NCBI RefSeq assembly: GCF_051209875.1
Contig: NZ_JBNTQY010000001.1
Coordinates: 3,100,001 to 3,164,000 of the forward strand
Source: Emticicia sp051209875
GTDB lineage: Bacteria > Bacteroidota > Bacteroidia > Cytophagales > Spirosomataceae
DNA: 64,000 bases
Direction of reading: 5' to 3'
How positions within the stretch are numbered: the first letter of the stretch is position 1; each line of letters begins with the position of its first letter. Made by a program: the position numbers and the translations under genes. Positions 35,160-42,878 of the stretch are shown here, in pieces. The notes under the pieces were generated by a model, which made no database searches, was not told the origin of the DNA, and worked only from the letters and a program-made list of their open reading frames with translations.

Positions 35160-36332
35160 ATGATAAATATTTACATTGATAAAAAAGACTCTGACTTATT
35201 GCTTGTGCAATTTTCTGACATCAGCTCTAATGTCATTATCACTCAAATACCTAACCGCCGTTGGAGTCGTTCTCGTGGGTGTTGGGTGGTAGAAAATACT
35301 CGTCACAATGTGGTATTGATTGGCAAACTTTTTGGCAAAGAAAATTGCAATTTCTCAAAGGAAATTATTTTAAAATACAAGCCTACAATTAGCATTGATG
35401 AGATTAATCAATATTTGTCAAAAGCCAAAAAGAACCTAAAAAAACACACAATCTTTAGAGAGGATTACAAACATCCTATAATTCTGGCCTTGACACAAAG
35501 TATGCAAATTAGAAATTATAGTTATAAGACAATAGGCAATTACCGCTCTCAGCTCATCAAAATGATTCATTATTTCAGTCCAAAAGAATTGAATGAAATT
35601 ACAAAAACTGCATTTGAGGCTTATCTTGCATATTTGGCTAATAAAGAAAAACTAAGTGGATCTTCTTTAAACGTGGTAATCAATGCCTTTAAATATTATC
35701 AAGAAACGATCTTAGGCAGACAATCAAAGGAGCTATTTACGATGCCCAAAATCATTCAATCAAAGCAATTGCCCGAAGTATTGAGCGTACAAGAAGTTGA
35801 ATTCATTTTACAAAAAACTGAAAACCTGAAATATAAAACTATTTTTAGTTTGATTTACTCGACAGGTTTGAGACTTTCTGAAACTTCAAATTTAAAGATT
35901 AGCCACATTCATCGTCACAATAAAACTATTTTCATTAAAAATGGTAAAGGTAAAAAAGATAGATATGTAGTTTTATCAGACAAAATCTTAGAGATTCTTA
36001 GGGAATATTACAAAAAATATCGTCCAAAAGAATATTTATTTGAAAATGACTTTGATTACGAACCTATCAACAACAGATCGATCCAAAGAGAATTTGTTAG
36101 AGTGATTAATAAATGTCGAATCAACAAACGGGCTACTGTACACACATTAAGGCATAGTTTTGCGACACATTTACTGGAAGCAGGGGTAGATATTAGGTAT
36201 ATTCAAGAGTTGCTTGGTCATAGTGACATAAACACCACCATGAGGTATACACATGTAAGTAATAAGGCATTAAAAAACGTCACAAGTCCGTTTGATAAGC
36301 TAAATTTCAATCTTTCGAAGAAGAGGTCGTAG
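35160..36332 (+). CDS. XerC/D-type tyrosine recombinase at head of cassette array
   Basis: A 390-residue site-specific recombinase. Residues 1-80 form a small N-terminal domain with IPNRRWSRSRGCWVV; residues about 100-190 are the SAM-like core-binding domain; the rest is the catalytic domain. Active-site residues are Arg238 (STGLRLSE), a Lys in NGKGKKDR (261-268), His328 and Arg331 (VHTLRHSF), His354 (LLGHSD) and nucleophile Tyr363 (RYTHVS). The stretch between the Lys motif and VHTLRH is XerD-length and lacks the extra segment that IntI integrases carry before the HxxR motif. The gene is co-oriented with the array it precedes, unlike most intI genes. A 15-bp dyad (TTTAGTA-C-TACTAAA, 35131-35145) lies just upstream. 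Probably the recombinase of the array. Confidence 0.88.
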   Translation: MINIYIDKKDSDLLLVQFSDISSNVIITQIPNRRWSRSRGCWVVENTRHNVVLIGKLFGKENCNFSKEIILKYKPTISIDEINQYLSKAKKNLKKHTIFREDYKHPIILALTQSMQIRNYSYKTIGNYRSQLIKMIHYFSPKELNEITKTAFEAYLAYLANKEKLSGSSLNVVINAFKYYQETILGRQSKELFTMPKIIQSKQLPEVLSVQEVEFILQKTENLKYKTIFSLIYSTGLRLSETSNLKISHIHRHNKTIFIKNGKGKKDRYVVLSDKILEILREYYKKYRPKEYLFENDFDYEPINNRSIQREFVRVINKCRINKRATVHTLRHSFATHLLEAGVDIRYIQELLGHSDINTTMRYTHVSNKALKNVTSPFDKLNFNLSKKRS

Positions 36333-36539
36333 CCGTGCCAAACTATAAAATTTCCGATTAAGATAATAGCCTTTTGTATAGCCATTAAGTACCATTTTTA
36401 TTTCTCGGCGGGTAGCAATATTGTACATTTTGTTTTCTGTACTTATAATAAATCCAGTAAGCCCTTCAAGATACCAAGCTGCGGTGATTTTTTTGGGTTT
36501 TAAACTTAATTTCACAAATGTTAAAATGCTTATTATCAA
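36300..36539 (-). CDS. Small hypothetical protein next to recombinase
   Basis: A 79-residue open frame on the opposite strand that overlaps the last 33 nt of the recombinase gene. Its C-terminal part, MYNIATRREIKMVLNGYTKGYYLNRKF and SLARLRPLLRKI, resembles a short basic protein I have seen repeatedly in Bacteroidota genomes; translation may begin at its internal Met 38 (36428). No function is known. The overlap and its position suggest a role or origin linked to the recombinase. Confidence 0.45.
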   Translation of the reverse strand: MIISILTFVKLSLKPKKITAAWYLEGLTGFIISTENKMYNIATRREIKMVLNGYTKGYYLNRKFYSLARLRPLLRKIEI

Positions 36540-36584
36540 TTATTTATCAGTGTACAAATTTATAAAAAAAAGTTTAAAATTTCA

Positions 36585-36639
36585 ATCAACTTATTTTAAA
36601 AAAATAAGTTGATAATCTATTAATTATCAATAGATTATC
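36585..36639. repeat. Two abutting palindromes downstream of recombinase
   Basis: Arms ATCAACTTATTTT / AAAATAAGTTGAT (36585-36613; 13 bp, 3-nt loop) are directly followed by GATAATCTATT / AATAGATTATC (36611-36639; 11 bp, 7-nt loop). The two share the bases GAT, so only one can form fully at a time. They could be recombinase-binding sites of an attI-like region, or a transcription stop. Confidence 0.8.
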
Positions 36640-36775
36640 ATTATACAAATATAAAAATATCATGATTTTATTCAACATTTGGAATTGAATAAAATAAATA
36701 ATAATATTGTAATTAAGAACATCTATCAACAAGTTCTTCAATCACTTAATAATCAATCACTTGTAGTTGTACACT

Positions 36776-36798
36776 GTCGTCCAATTACTAGTTGGAAA
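36776..36798 (+). other. Candidate attI-like site
   Basis: The sequence TCCAATTACTAGTTGGAAA contains the same GTTGGAAA (36791-36798) that forms the right end of the attC-like sites, mirrored at close distance by TCCAA. It sits between the recombinase and the first cargo genes, where an integration site is expected. The segment 36640-37016 holds no convincing gene. Confidence 0.4.
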
Positions 36799-37016
36799 AG
36801 TTTCTTTCTCTACCGAATAATAAATAAACAAAGTTCTTCTTGGGTTCTATTTTCGTTTTAGGTTACTTGCTGATAGTTTCATTAATTTTAAACAACGACT
36901 TGTGGGTTATACGCTTGCGTCTATTTATGAGTTGAAGGAAAGAAACTATTAACTAACAAGCTTTGTTAAGACCGACCTCTTCAACACGTCAACTAAAAAT
37001 CCATAAAATAAAATTG

Positions 37017-37619
37017 ATGACAATGAAAAACGTAAATGAAACTCAATTAAATATAATCAATAAAATATATGAAGATACTATTCTAGTGTTTGATATGGAC
37101 GGAACATTGGTAGACACTGATTTTGCAAACTTCTTATCATATAAAAAAGCGATATTATCAATAATTCAAACTAATAAAGATATTCTGTTCAATCCAAATG
37201 AAAGATTTAATCGCACTACTTTAAAGAGGATAGAATCAAATTTGACAGAAATAGAATATCAAAAAATAATCCAACAAAAAGAGGAAAACTACAAAGAATA
37301 TTTGTCACAGACACAACTGAATAAATCGGTAGTAAACATTCTAATACAATTTTTCAAAACAAATAAAACTGTTTTGGTTACAAACTGTCGAGAAGACCGA
37401 GCATTAATAACATTAGACTATCACAATCTTACAGACAAGTTCAGTAACTTACTTTTTAGACAAATTTCAGATGATGAGAAGCGAACAAACAAATACATAA
37501 ACGCAGTATCAATTTTAAATCTATCGGCTAACAAGGTGGTAGTTTTTGAAAATGAAAAGCAAGAAATTGAAGATGCTATACTTGCAGGAATTCCAATTGA
37601 AAACATATTAATCATTTAA
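37017..37619 (+). CDS. HAD family hydrolase
   Basis: A 200-residue haloacid-dehalogenase-type phosphatase. Motif I is LVFDMDGTLVDT with both Asp residues, motif II is the Thr in VLVTNCRED, and motif IV is reduced to VVFENEKQEIEDAILAG, where the usual pair of acidic residues is replaced by E and N-E; activity is still plausible. ATG 37017 and ATG 37023 are both possible starts; an upstream TTG is less likely. It is the first gene of a three-gene unit, 3 nt ahead of a phosphoribosyltransferase gene. Together with that gene and the DprA-like gene it suggests processing of a nucleotide or sugar phosphate. Confidence 0.8.
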   Translation: MTMKNVNETQLNIINKIYEDTILVFDMDGTLVDTDFANFLSYKKAILSIIQTNKDILFNPNERFNRTTLKRIESNLTEIEYQKIIQQKEENYKEYLSQTQLNKSVVNILIQFFKTNKTVLVTNCREDRALITLDYHNLTDKFSNLLFRQISDDEKRTNKYINAVSILNLSANKVVVFENEKQEIEDAILAGIPIENILII

Positions 37620-37622
37620 GAC

Positions 37623-38249
37623 ATGACACCATTTACAATTGAACATAACAATTATTTGACGCAGAACATTCAAGGGTATTATCATACTGATTTCGGAGGT
37701 GTGACGTTACCAAATAACCCCAATTTTCTATACAAATTAAAAAATGACCCACATCATAATTGGTCAGACTATAGAATTCAAGAAGCCCAACATGAATTAT
37801 TACAAATACTTCTTAATGACCTACCAGAGATACTAACTAAAATTGATGTAAACCAGTTAACAGTTTGTGTTGTTCCAAGAGCCAAAGCAGATAATACTTA
37901 TCGTCCAAATCAATTACTTTTCAAAGCAACGGTGAGAAATGCAATAAATCAGTTTGGCAACAATTTTATTGATGGAACAAATTTTATTGTACGACATACT
38001 GACACAAAAACAACACATCTTAGAAAACCAATGGAAGGGATTGTTAATGAGGGTTCAGAGCCTTATCCTGGTATTAGTTTCGATACGTGTAGTTTTTCAA
38101 ACAACATTATTGGTCGAGATATTCTATTGATTGATGATATTTACACAAAAACTGTAAATATTGATGAAGATATGATACAATCTTTATTAAATTGTGGGGC
38201 AAATTCAGTTACGTTCTATTCAATTGGAAACACTGTTCACAATCAATAA
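37623..38249 (+). CDS. Phosphoribosyltransferase-like protein
   Basis: A 208-residue protein with a type I phosphoribosyltransferase core. The PRPP-binding motif is DILLIDDIYTKTVN (166-179), with two acidic residues followed by a Thr-rich loop and helix. An N-terminal helical part with VCVVPRAKADNTYRP (about 81-95) replaces the usual region that binds the base. Substrate cannot be named. Such PRTase variants, alongside HAD and SLOG/DprA genes, have been proposed as parts of nucleotide-centred conflict or stress systems. It is 3 nt after the HAD gene and 12 nt before the DprA-like gene. Confidence 0.75.
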   Translation: MTPFTIEHNNYLTQNIQGYYHTDFGGVTLPNNPNFLYKLKNDPHHNWSDYRIQEAQHELLQILLNDLPEILTKIDVNQLTVCVVPRAKADNTYRPNQLLFKATVRNAINQFGNNFIDGTNFIVRHTDTKTTHLRKPMEGIVNEGSEPYPGISFDTCSFSNNIIGRDILLIDDIYTKTVNIDEDMIQSLLNCGANSVTFYSIGNTVHNQ

Positions 38250-38261
38250 CAAAAAATCAAA

Positions 38262-39260
38262 ATGAAGTACACGAATAATGCACTTAATATCATAACAGCA
38301 AAATCCTACAAAGGGATTGGCAAAGCTTGGATAATTAAAAATTTAAAAGGAAATGAAAGTGTTGAGGAAATTGTTACATTGCTAAATAATAATTCAAAGC
38401 AAGATGATTTTATCACAATTGATGATTTTGAATTCAATAGAAATCAAATAATGAATCAAGTTGAAGTTTTTGAAAAAAGTTGCGATGGAATCGTTGCAAT
38501 CGGTGACAAAAACTTTCCAAAATATAAAGGAACTGTTAAGGAAAGTGAAAGACCTATATTCCTTTTTTACAAAGGAGATATAAGTCTACTGGATTTCGAA
38601 AATAGCAAAATTACAGTTATAGGACTTCTCAATCCAGACGAAGCAATTGAAGTCAGAGAGCAAAAAATAGTCACAGAAATCGTCAAAAGAGAGATTATAA
38701 TTGTTAGTGGTTTAGCTTTTGGTTGCGATAGTATCGCACACAAGCAAGCTCTTATTGGAGGAAAAACTATTGCAATCTTACCAAGTCCACTAAATAATAT
38801 TATGCCAGCAAAAAATAAAGCTTTGGCATATGAAATAGTCGAAGAAGGAGGGCTTTTAGTAACTGAATACTTGGACGAGCATAAATCTGCAATGGATTTA
38901 AGTAGTCGATACAAAGAGCGTGATAGATTACAAGCCCTATTTTGTGATACTATAATTTTAGCAGCAAGTTACGCACAAGATTCTGCTGAAAGATGGGCAA
39001 TATTTGACAAAAAATTAGATAGTGGTGCAAGGTTAGCAATGGGATATGCTAAAGATTACAATATTCCCCGAGCAGTAATGTATGACCAAAGTATTGACTT
39101 TGATAATCCAATGTTTGACTTAAATCGACAGTTAATATCTGAACAAAAGGATATTACAATCCTAACAAGGAAAAGTTTGGAGGAAATTATCAATAAAATA
39201 ACGTCAAAAAAAACAAATAACAATGACGGTTTTACATATCAACCAAACTTATTTAGTTAA
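38262..39260 (+). CDS. DprA/SLOG-like nucleotide- or DNA-binding protein
   Basis: A 332-residue relative of DprA (Smf). An N-terminal region precedes the Rossmann-type SLOG core, with SGLAFGCDSIAH at 149-160, GGKTIAILPSPLNNIMPAKN and GLLVTEY. It differs from housekeeping DprA: the RNRIIA-type motif is altered to ERDRLQALFCDTI, followed by AERWAIFDKKLDSGARLAMGYA in place of SGTLxTA. No C-terminal winged helix of DprA is apparent. A housekeeping DprA would not be in such a unit, so this is an accessory member. It ends the three-gene unit, followed by the conserved cassette tail and the first attC-like site. Confidence 0.78.
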   Translation: MKYTNNALNIITAKSYKGIGKAWIIKNLKGNESVEEIVTLLNNNSKQDDFITIDDFEFNRNQIMNQVEVFEKSCDGIVAIGDKNFPKYKGTVKESERPIFLFYKGDISLLDFENSKITVIGLLNPDEAIEVREQKIVTEIVKREIIIVSGLAFGCDSIAHKQALIGGKTIAILPSPLNNIMPAKNKALAYEIVEEGGLLVTEYLDEHKSAMDLSSRYKERDRLQALFCDTIILAASYAQDSAERWAIFDKKLDSGARLAMGYAKDYNIPRAVMYDQSIDFDNPMFDLNRQLISEQKDITILTRKSLEEIINKITSKKTNNNDGFTYQPNLFS

Positions 39261-39593
39261 TCAAATAGCTTTACATATTTTAGCTCAGAGGCTCATGCGA
39301 CTGGCCAAAAGCGAAACTCAAAGTGTAAGTTCTCAGCAAAATTTCAAACGCATGGGCTCATCCGACACTCTAAATGCGTGGTATTCACTCAACTTCGTTC
39401 TGACAAATAAATTTACTTGCTTTTCAATTTCTTTTTTTAGAACTTGGTATGCAGATTTGGTTCGGGACAGTTTATTAGCGGGTCGTGGCTGGTGTGCATA
39501 TTTAGTTTTCAGCAGCATATTTTGTGGGGTTGGCTTGGTCGGGGCGGTTGGTGTCGGGTGACACCAAATTAGAGCGGTCGCTAAGTTATTCGA
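39261..39593 (+). repeat. Conserved cassette tail (copy A)
   Basis: Non-coding segment related to the other cassette tails: GGCTCATGCGACTGGCC, a T-rich stretch with TTTTTTTAGAACTTGG and GTGACACCAAATTAGAGCGG just before the attC-like site. Open frames here are not conserved between copies, so I do not call a gene. Confidence 0.6.
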
Positions 39594-39681
39594 GTCCAAC
39601 ACGAGCAAATAAGTAAAAGTTTGATAATCAACTAATTAACTCTAAAATCACTTCCAATCTTCTCATTTGCGGTCGTTGGAA
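39594..39681 (+). repeat. attC-like site a
   Basis: R boxes TCCAAC / GTTGGA; inner (L) boxes GCAAAT / ATTTGC; spacers ACGA and GGTC; 88 nt. The central loop contains TTTGATAATCAACTAATTAA, shared with sites d to g. Confidence 0.8.
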
Positions 39682-39694
39682 ATATTTAAAACAT

Positions 39695-40141
39695 ATGATT
39701 CCAAAAAAAATAAAAATCTTACGCATCGAAGATTATCATACTCATTATATAGGTAAATTTGATAGTGGTAAACAATTTTTTGGATATGAACATTTTGTAA
39801 GTAAGCCTTCTCCTAATGAAATAGATTGGCAAAAAAATCGTCATGAATATGTTGTTTTATATCTCTTTGACGAAAATGGCAGCCTTGAATCATTCAAATA
39901 TTGGTATGCTGGCACAACAGCAGAACTAAATTGTGATACCAATAAAAAACTTGACGAATTAGTAAAAAGTTTAGGCAAAGTAAGATTCTGTAACATTAAA
40001 GTAGCACCATCCCATATAGAAATAGATGGAATCATTTTTGGTCTTATTCCTAAAATAGATGATGATTATGAGAGAATTGAATTAGACCCAAGTAGTACAA
40101 TAGCATTCAGTGAACCTTGGGACGGAGAATATGATACTTAA
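39695..40141 (+). CDS. Hypothetical cassette protein (148 aa)
   Basis: A 148-residue cytosolic protein with no family I recognise. It is acidic, rich in aromatic residues (HTHYIGKFDSGKQFFGYEHFV; VVLYLFDENGSLESFKYWYAG) and ends with an Asp/Glu-rich tail (PWDGEYDT). The ATG lies 13 nt after the right end of attC-like site a, as expected for a cassette gene, and the conserved tail with site b follows. Small acidic proteins of this kind in arrays are often immunity or anti-phage factors, but I have no evidence for that here. Confidence 0.65.
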   Translation: MIPKKIKILRIEDYHTHYIGKFDSGKQFFGYEHFVSKPSPNEIDWQKNRHEYVVLYLFDENGSLESFKYWYAGTTAELNCDTNKKLDELVKSLGKVRFCNIKVAPSHIEIDGIIFGLIPKIDDDYERIELDPSSTIAFSEPWDGEYDT

Positions 40142-40429
40142 TAGGGAATAATCTAATGCATTACGTACGCTGAAAAAATAGTTTGACAGTTCTATTTTTA
40201 GCTCATATGCACTTTCGACGAATTCAAAGCGAAGTTTTTAAGTGTGAATTCTCGAATATTTCGCAGCAATTTGTCTCAGTTTTTAGGCTCGTTCGACAAT
40301 TTATAAGCGTGAGTTTTCATAGGCTTTTTTCCGCAAAAACTTCAACGCTAATTCTCTTTGTTTTTTAGTATTTTGTTCGCAATTTTGGCGGGCGACAGTA
40401 CAAAGTAGTTGGTGTTCAAAGTTCTTGGC
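40142..40429 (+). repeat. Conserved cassette tail (copy B)
   Basis: Non-coding tail starting AAATAGTTTGACAG-like (40168) and containing a hairpin at 40229-40264 whose arms GCGAAGTTTT and AATATTTCGC are partly degenerate. GGCGGGCGACAG and GTTGGTGTTCAAAG precede site b. Confidence 0.6.
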
Positions 40430-40517
40430 TCCCAACTCGAAATGATGGCGTAAACGCTTGAAAATTCAAAAATTAACTAAAAATCAAACCCCAGCATCTC
40501 CATCATGGTCGTTGGAA
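40430..40517 (+). repeat. attC-like site b
   Basis: R boxes CCAAC / GTTGG; L boxes ATGATGG / CCATCAT; spacers TCGAA (5 nt) and GGTC (4 nt); 88 nt. Confidence 0.8.
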
Positions 40518-40542
40518 AAAATTTAAGCAGTTCAAAATAAAA

Positions 40543-41097
40543 ATGAATATCAAAAAAACAATCAATTTGGAAATATTCAGAAAAGTAATTGAAGAATCAG
40601 CTGATGATTTAAAAAAAGAACAATCCAAACATTACTTGTCTTTTGACTATGCTGGCATAATTCCTAATGATGATGAAACATTTAGATACGATTTAACACC
40701 AAAAAATACAATTGTGTTTGCAACAACAGGAGGGGATGGAGTTCATTACAGTATTTTTGAAATTTCAGATAGTATCCAACCGATTATTATGACAGTACCA
40801 ATGAATTACAGAAATTCATCAAAAGATTGTAATATAATTTTAGCTGAAAACTTAAACGAATTTTTATCAATAGGATTTTACAAAGGCTGGTTTTCATTAG
40901 AACAAATATGCTATGATTATGAAGGGACAATTCAATATTATGCAGATACAAATGAAGAATTAAATGAGGAAGAAAAAAAGTTTATAAAAAATTTAAGAAG
41001 TAAAATTGATTTTCCCCATATTCCTTTAAAAAAAGAAAGGCTAATTGAACTTGAATCTAAATACTACGAAGAATTAATTTTTGACAATGAATATTAA
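40543..41097 (+). CDS. Hypothetical cassette protein (184 aa), SUKH-like
   Basis: A 184-residue acidic cytosolic protein. The segment FATTGGDGVHYSIFEIS followed by ILAENLNEFLSIGFYKGWFSLEQI looks like the SUKH (SMI1/KNR4-like) immunity fold, in which a loop-strand part and a conserved hydrophobic helix are typical; this is a weak resemblance only. The C-terminus is a charged coiled-coil-like helix (EELNEEEKKFIKNLRSKI). It starts 25 nt after site b and is followed by its own tail and site c. Confidence 0.6.
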   Translation: MNIKKTINLEIFRKVIEESADDLKKEQSKHYLSFDYAGIIPNDDETFRYDLTPKNTIVFATTGGDGVHYSIFEISDSIQPIIMTVPMNYRNSSKDCNIILAENLNEFLSIGFYKGWFSLEQICYDYEGTIQYYADTNEELNEEEKKFIKNLRSKIDFPHIPLKKERLIELESKYYEELIFDNEY

Positions 41098-41372
41098 AAT
41101 ACTTTGTCCCTATACAACTGAAATAGCTTGACAGCTTTTATCAAGCTCATAGTTACTGCCGACGTGAGATTAGAGCGGTTTGCAAAGTGTTTACTTTCAA
41201 TAGCTTCTACGTTTTTGGGTCTACTGCACTTATCGTTTTCGGCGACATGAGATTAGAGCGATTTGCATAGTTTTTTTTCGCAAAAACCTGTCTGATTATA
41301 CTATGTTTTTAATATCTTAGCACTTTCATTTGTTGGGCGACACCAAATCAGCGAAGCTTTTAATATTAGTGA
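41098..41372 (+). repeat. Conserved cassette tail (copy C)
   Basis: Starts GAAATAGCTTGACAG and contains two GAGATTAGAGCG repeats, then GGGCGACACCAAATCAGCG directly before site c. The last part is nearly the same as in the tail before site h. Confidence 0.6.
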
Positions 41373-41459
41373 GTCCAACGTGACGAAAGAAGTAAATATC
41401 TATAAATCAATTTCTTAATTCAAAATAATCACCCAACTTCTCCTTTCGGAGCGTTGGAA
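41373..41459 (+). repeat. attC-like site c
   Basis: R boxes TCCAAC / GTTGGA; L boxes CGAAAGAAG / CTCCTTTCG (8 of 9 paired); spacers GTGA and GAGC; 87 nt. Confidence 0.8.
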
Positions 41460-41469
41460 TTTTCCAAAA

Positions 41470-41979
41470 ATGGAACTTGATATTTTAGCTGAAAAAGAAA
41501 ATGTGATTTGTGAAATGGTCAGTAACTTATACAGAACCAAGTCAAATGATGATAGTGAAATATTTACCTCTATTTACAACCAATACAAGTCAATTCATTT
41601 ACAATATTCAGAACTTTCAAAGAATAATCTTGAAGCTTTAAAAAGAGGGTTGTTTATTCAGTGGTATCAGAAAACAGAGCCAAATTTCTTATCGGGAATT
41701 TCAGACTTAGAACAGGATGCGGAAAAGCAAATAGTTAATAATTTATTTACCGTTATTAATACAAAACAAGTTGACTCTGAATTAATATGGATGTTAAACT
41801 ATTACAATAGCTGGGACTGGGTTTTTCTAAACTACGAAAACTTTAGACGATTTGATACAAATTTAGTAAATGAAGCTAATAATCGACTTCCAGAAAATAT
41901 CGATAAAAAACTCATGCTAAAACGTGGTCAAATGGGTAAATACTGGCTTTCGTTAATAAAATATGGTAGTACAGAATGA
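41470..41979 (+). CDS. Hypothetical cassette protein (169 aa)
   Basis: A 169-residue mostly helical cytosolic protein I do not recognise. A Trp/Tyr-rich central block (WMLNYYNSWDWVFLNYENFRRF) and a basic C-terminus (KKLMLKRGQMGKYW) stand out. The ATG is 10 nt after the right box of site c. Codon and base composition are as AT-rich as in the surrounding chromosome. Confidence 0.6.
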   Translation: MELDILAEKENVICEMVSNLYRTKSNDDSEIFTSIYNQYKSIHLQYSELSKNNLEALKRGLFIQWYQKTEPNFLSGISDLEQDAEKQIVNNLFTVINTKQVDSELIWMLNYYNSWDWVFLNYENFRRFDTNLVNEANNRLPENIDKKLMLKRGQMGKYWLSLIKYGSTE

Positions 41980-42322
41980 GTTTACTGTTTGATAATTCTA
42001 AGCACAAAGTCTCGGTCGACACACAAAATTTGTTGGATTATCTGTTTTTCAAACGCATAGTTTTCGGCTAACAGGACAGCTTTTTGGCAGTTTTATTGGA
42101 TTTTCCGCTCTCAAAGTGGGTTTGCGACAGGAAATCTGCGTGGTAGTTTCGCAACTTTTTCTCCTAAACTCAAAATATTTTAGTACAGCTTTGCTTTTTT
42201 AGATTTTTCCGTGCAAATTTATTTTCCCCAATGGAATTGCAGCAGTCAAGTTGATGGGGTGGATTGACTGGCTGGCTGGGCGTCTTGCGACGCCATATTA
42301 GAGCGGTCGCAAAGTTCATCGG
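41980..42322 (+). repeat. Conserved cassette tail (copy D)
   Basis: A more divergent copy of the cassette tail, 343 nt. It is recognisable only at its end (GGGCGTCTTGCGACGCC, ATTAGAGCGGTCGCAAAG), which matches copy A. I see no gene in it. Confidence 0.5.
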
Positions 42323-42412
42323 CTCCAACTCGAAAGCATTGTGTAAAGGCTTGATGCTTTATTAATCAACTCTAAAATCACTCCAAGTCCATCACAATGC
42401 TGGTCGTTGGAA
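42323..42412 (+). repeat. attC-like site d
   Basis: R boxes TCCAAC / GTTGGA; L boxes AGCATTGTG / CACAATGCT (9 bp, perfect); spacers TCGAA and GGTC; 90 nt. Confidence 0.85.
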
Positions 42413-42526
42413 AAATTTGTTCAACAATACAAAAAGTACGACAAAACTTTCGTATATTTAAAAGTTACCTGCAAGCTTACCGACCCGACACCGAAAATCT
42501 AACCGATAAAAAAATCAACAAAAAAG

Positions 42527-42556
42527 TTTGAGATTAAATAATTTAGACTAAATTTG
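42527..42556 (+). promoter_or_regulatory. Promoter/operator of the restriction-modification genes
   Basis: TTTG at 42527-42530 and TAAATTTG at 42549-42556, 18 nt apart, match the Bacteroidota promoter consensus; transcription would start about 13 nt before the controller ATG. The -7 box lies inside GAC-N7-GTC and between TAGAC and GTCTA (42544-42574), which could be the operator bound by the controller protein. Confidence 0.6.
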
Positions 42557-42575
42557 TCCAAACAAAATATGTCTA

Positions 42576-42878
42576 ATGAAAACATTTGGAGAAATCATAA
42601 AGGCGAAACGTGAAGAGCAAAATTTGCCCCTTCGTGAAATTTCAGCATTAACAAGCATTGACCAATCAATAATCAGCAAATTTGAAAAAGGAGAAAGAAA
42701 ACCTTCAAGAGAACAAGTCTTGAAGTTTGCTGAAATTTATAATTTACCTCAAAACGATTTAATAATTTCTTGGCAGAGCGACAAAGTCGCTTATGATTTA
42801 ATGCAAGAAAATGATGCAGAGGAAATTTTAAAAGTAGCTGAATCGAAAGTTAAATATCTTAAAACCATAAAAAAATGA
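42576..42878 (+). CDS. XRE-family controller protein of R-M system
   Basis: A 100-residue helix-turn-helix protein of the XRE/Cro type. The HTH covers about residues 6-55 (IKAKREEQNLPLREISALT, DQSIISKFEKGERKPSREQ); the rest is a helical tail. It overlaps the methyltransferase start by 4 nt and is the first gene of the unit, as expected of a restriction-modification controller that times nuclease expression. A promoter and possible operator precede it. Confidence 0.82.
   Translation: MKTFGEIIKAKREEQNLPLREISALTSIDQSIISKFEKGERKPSREQVLKFAEIYNLPQNDLIISWQSDKVAYDLMQENDAEEILKVAESKVKYLKTIKK

Noticed and set aside
35160..36332. Prophage or conjugative element based on the recombinase.
   Set aside because: No phage structural, replication or transfer genes are found in the following 17 kb; cargo is small cassettes.
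36679..36861. 60-codon open frame between the recombinase and the HAD gene.
   Set aside because: No recognisable domain, unusual composition and it runs through the candidate attI-like site.
39223..39608. Overlapping open frames of 112 codons (+) and 91 codons (-) after the DprA-like gene.
   Set aside because: They lie in the conserved cassette tail. The same region in other copies has different frames and no conserved peptide beyond what DNA similarity explains.
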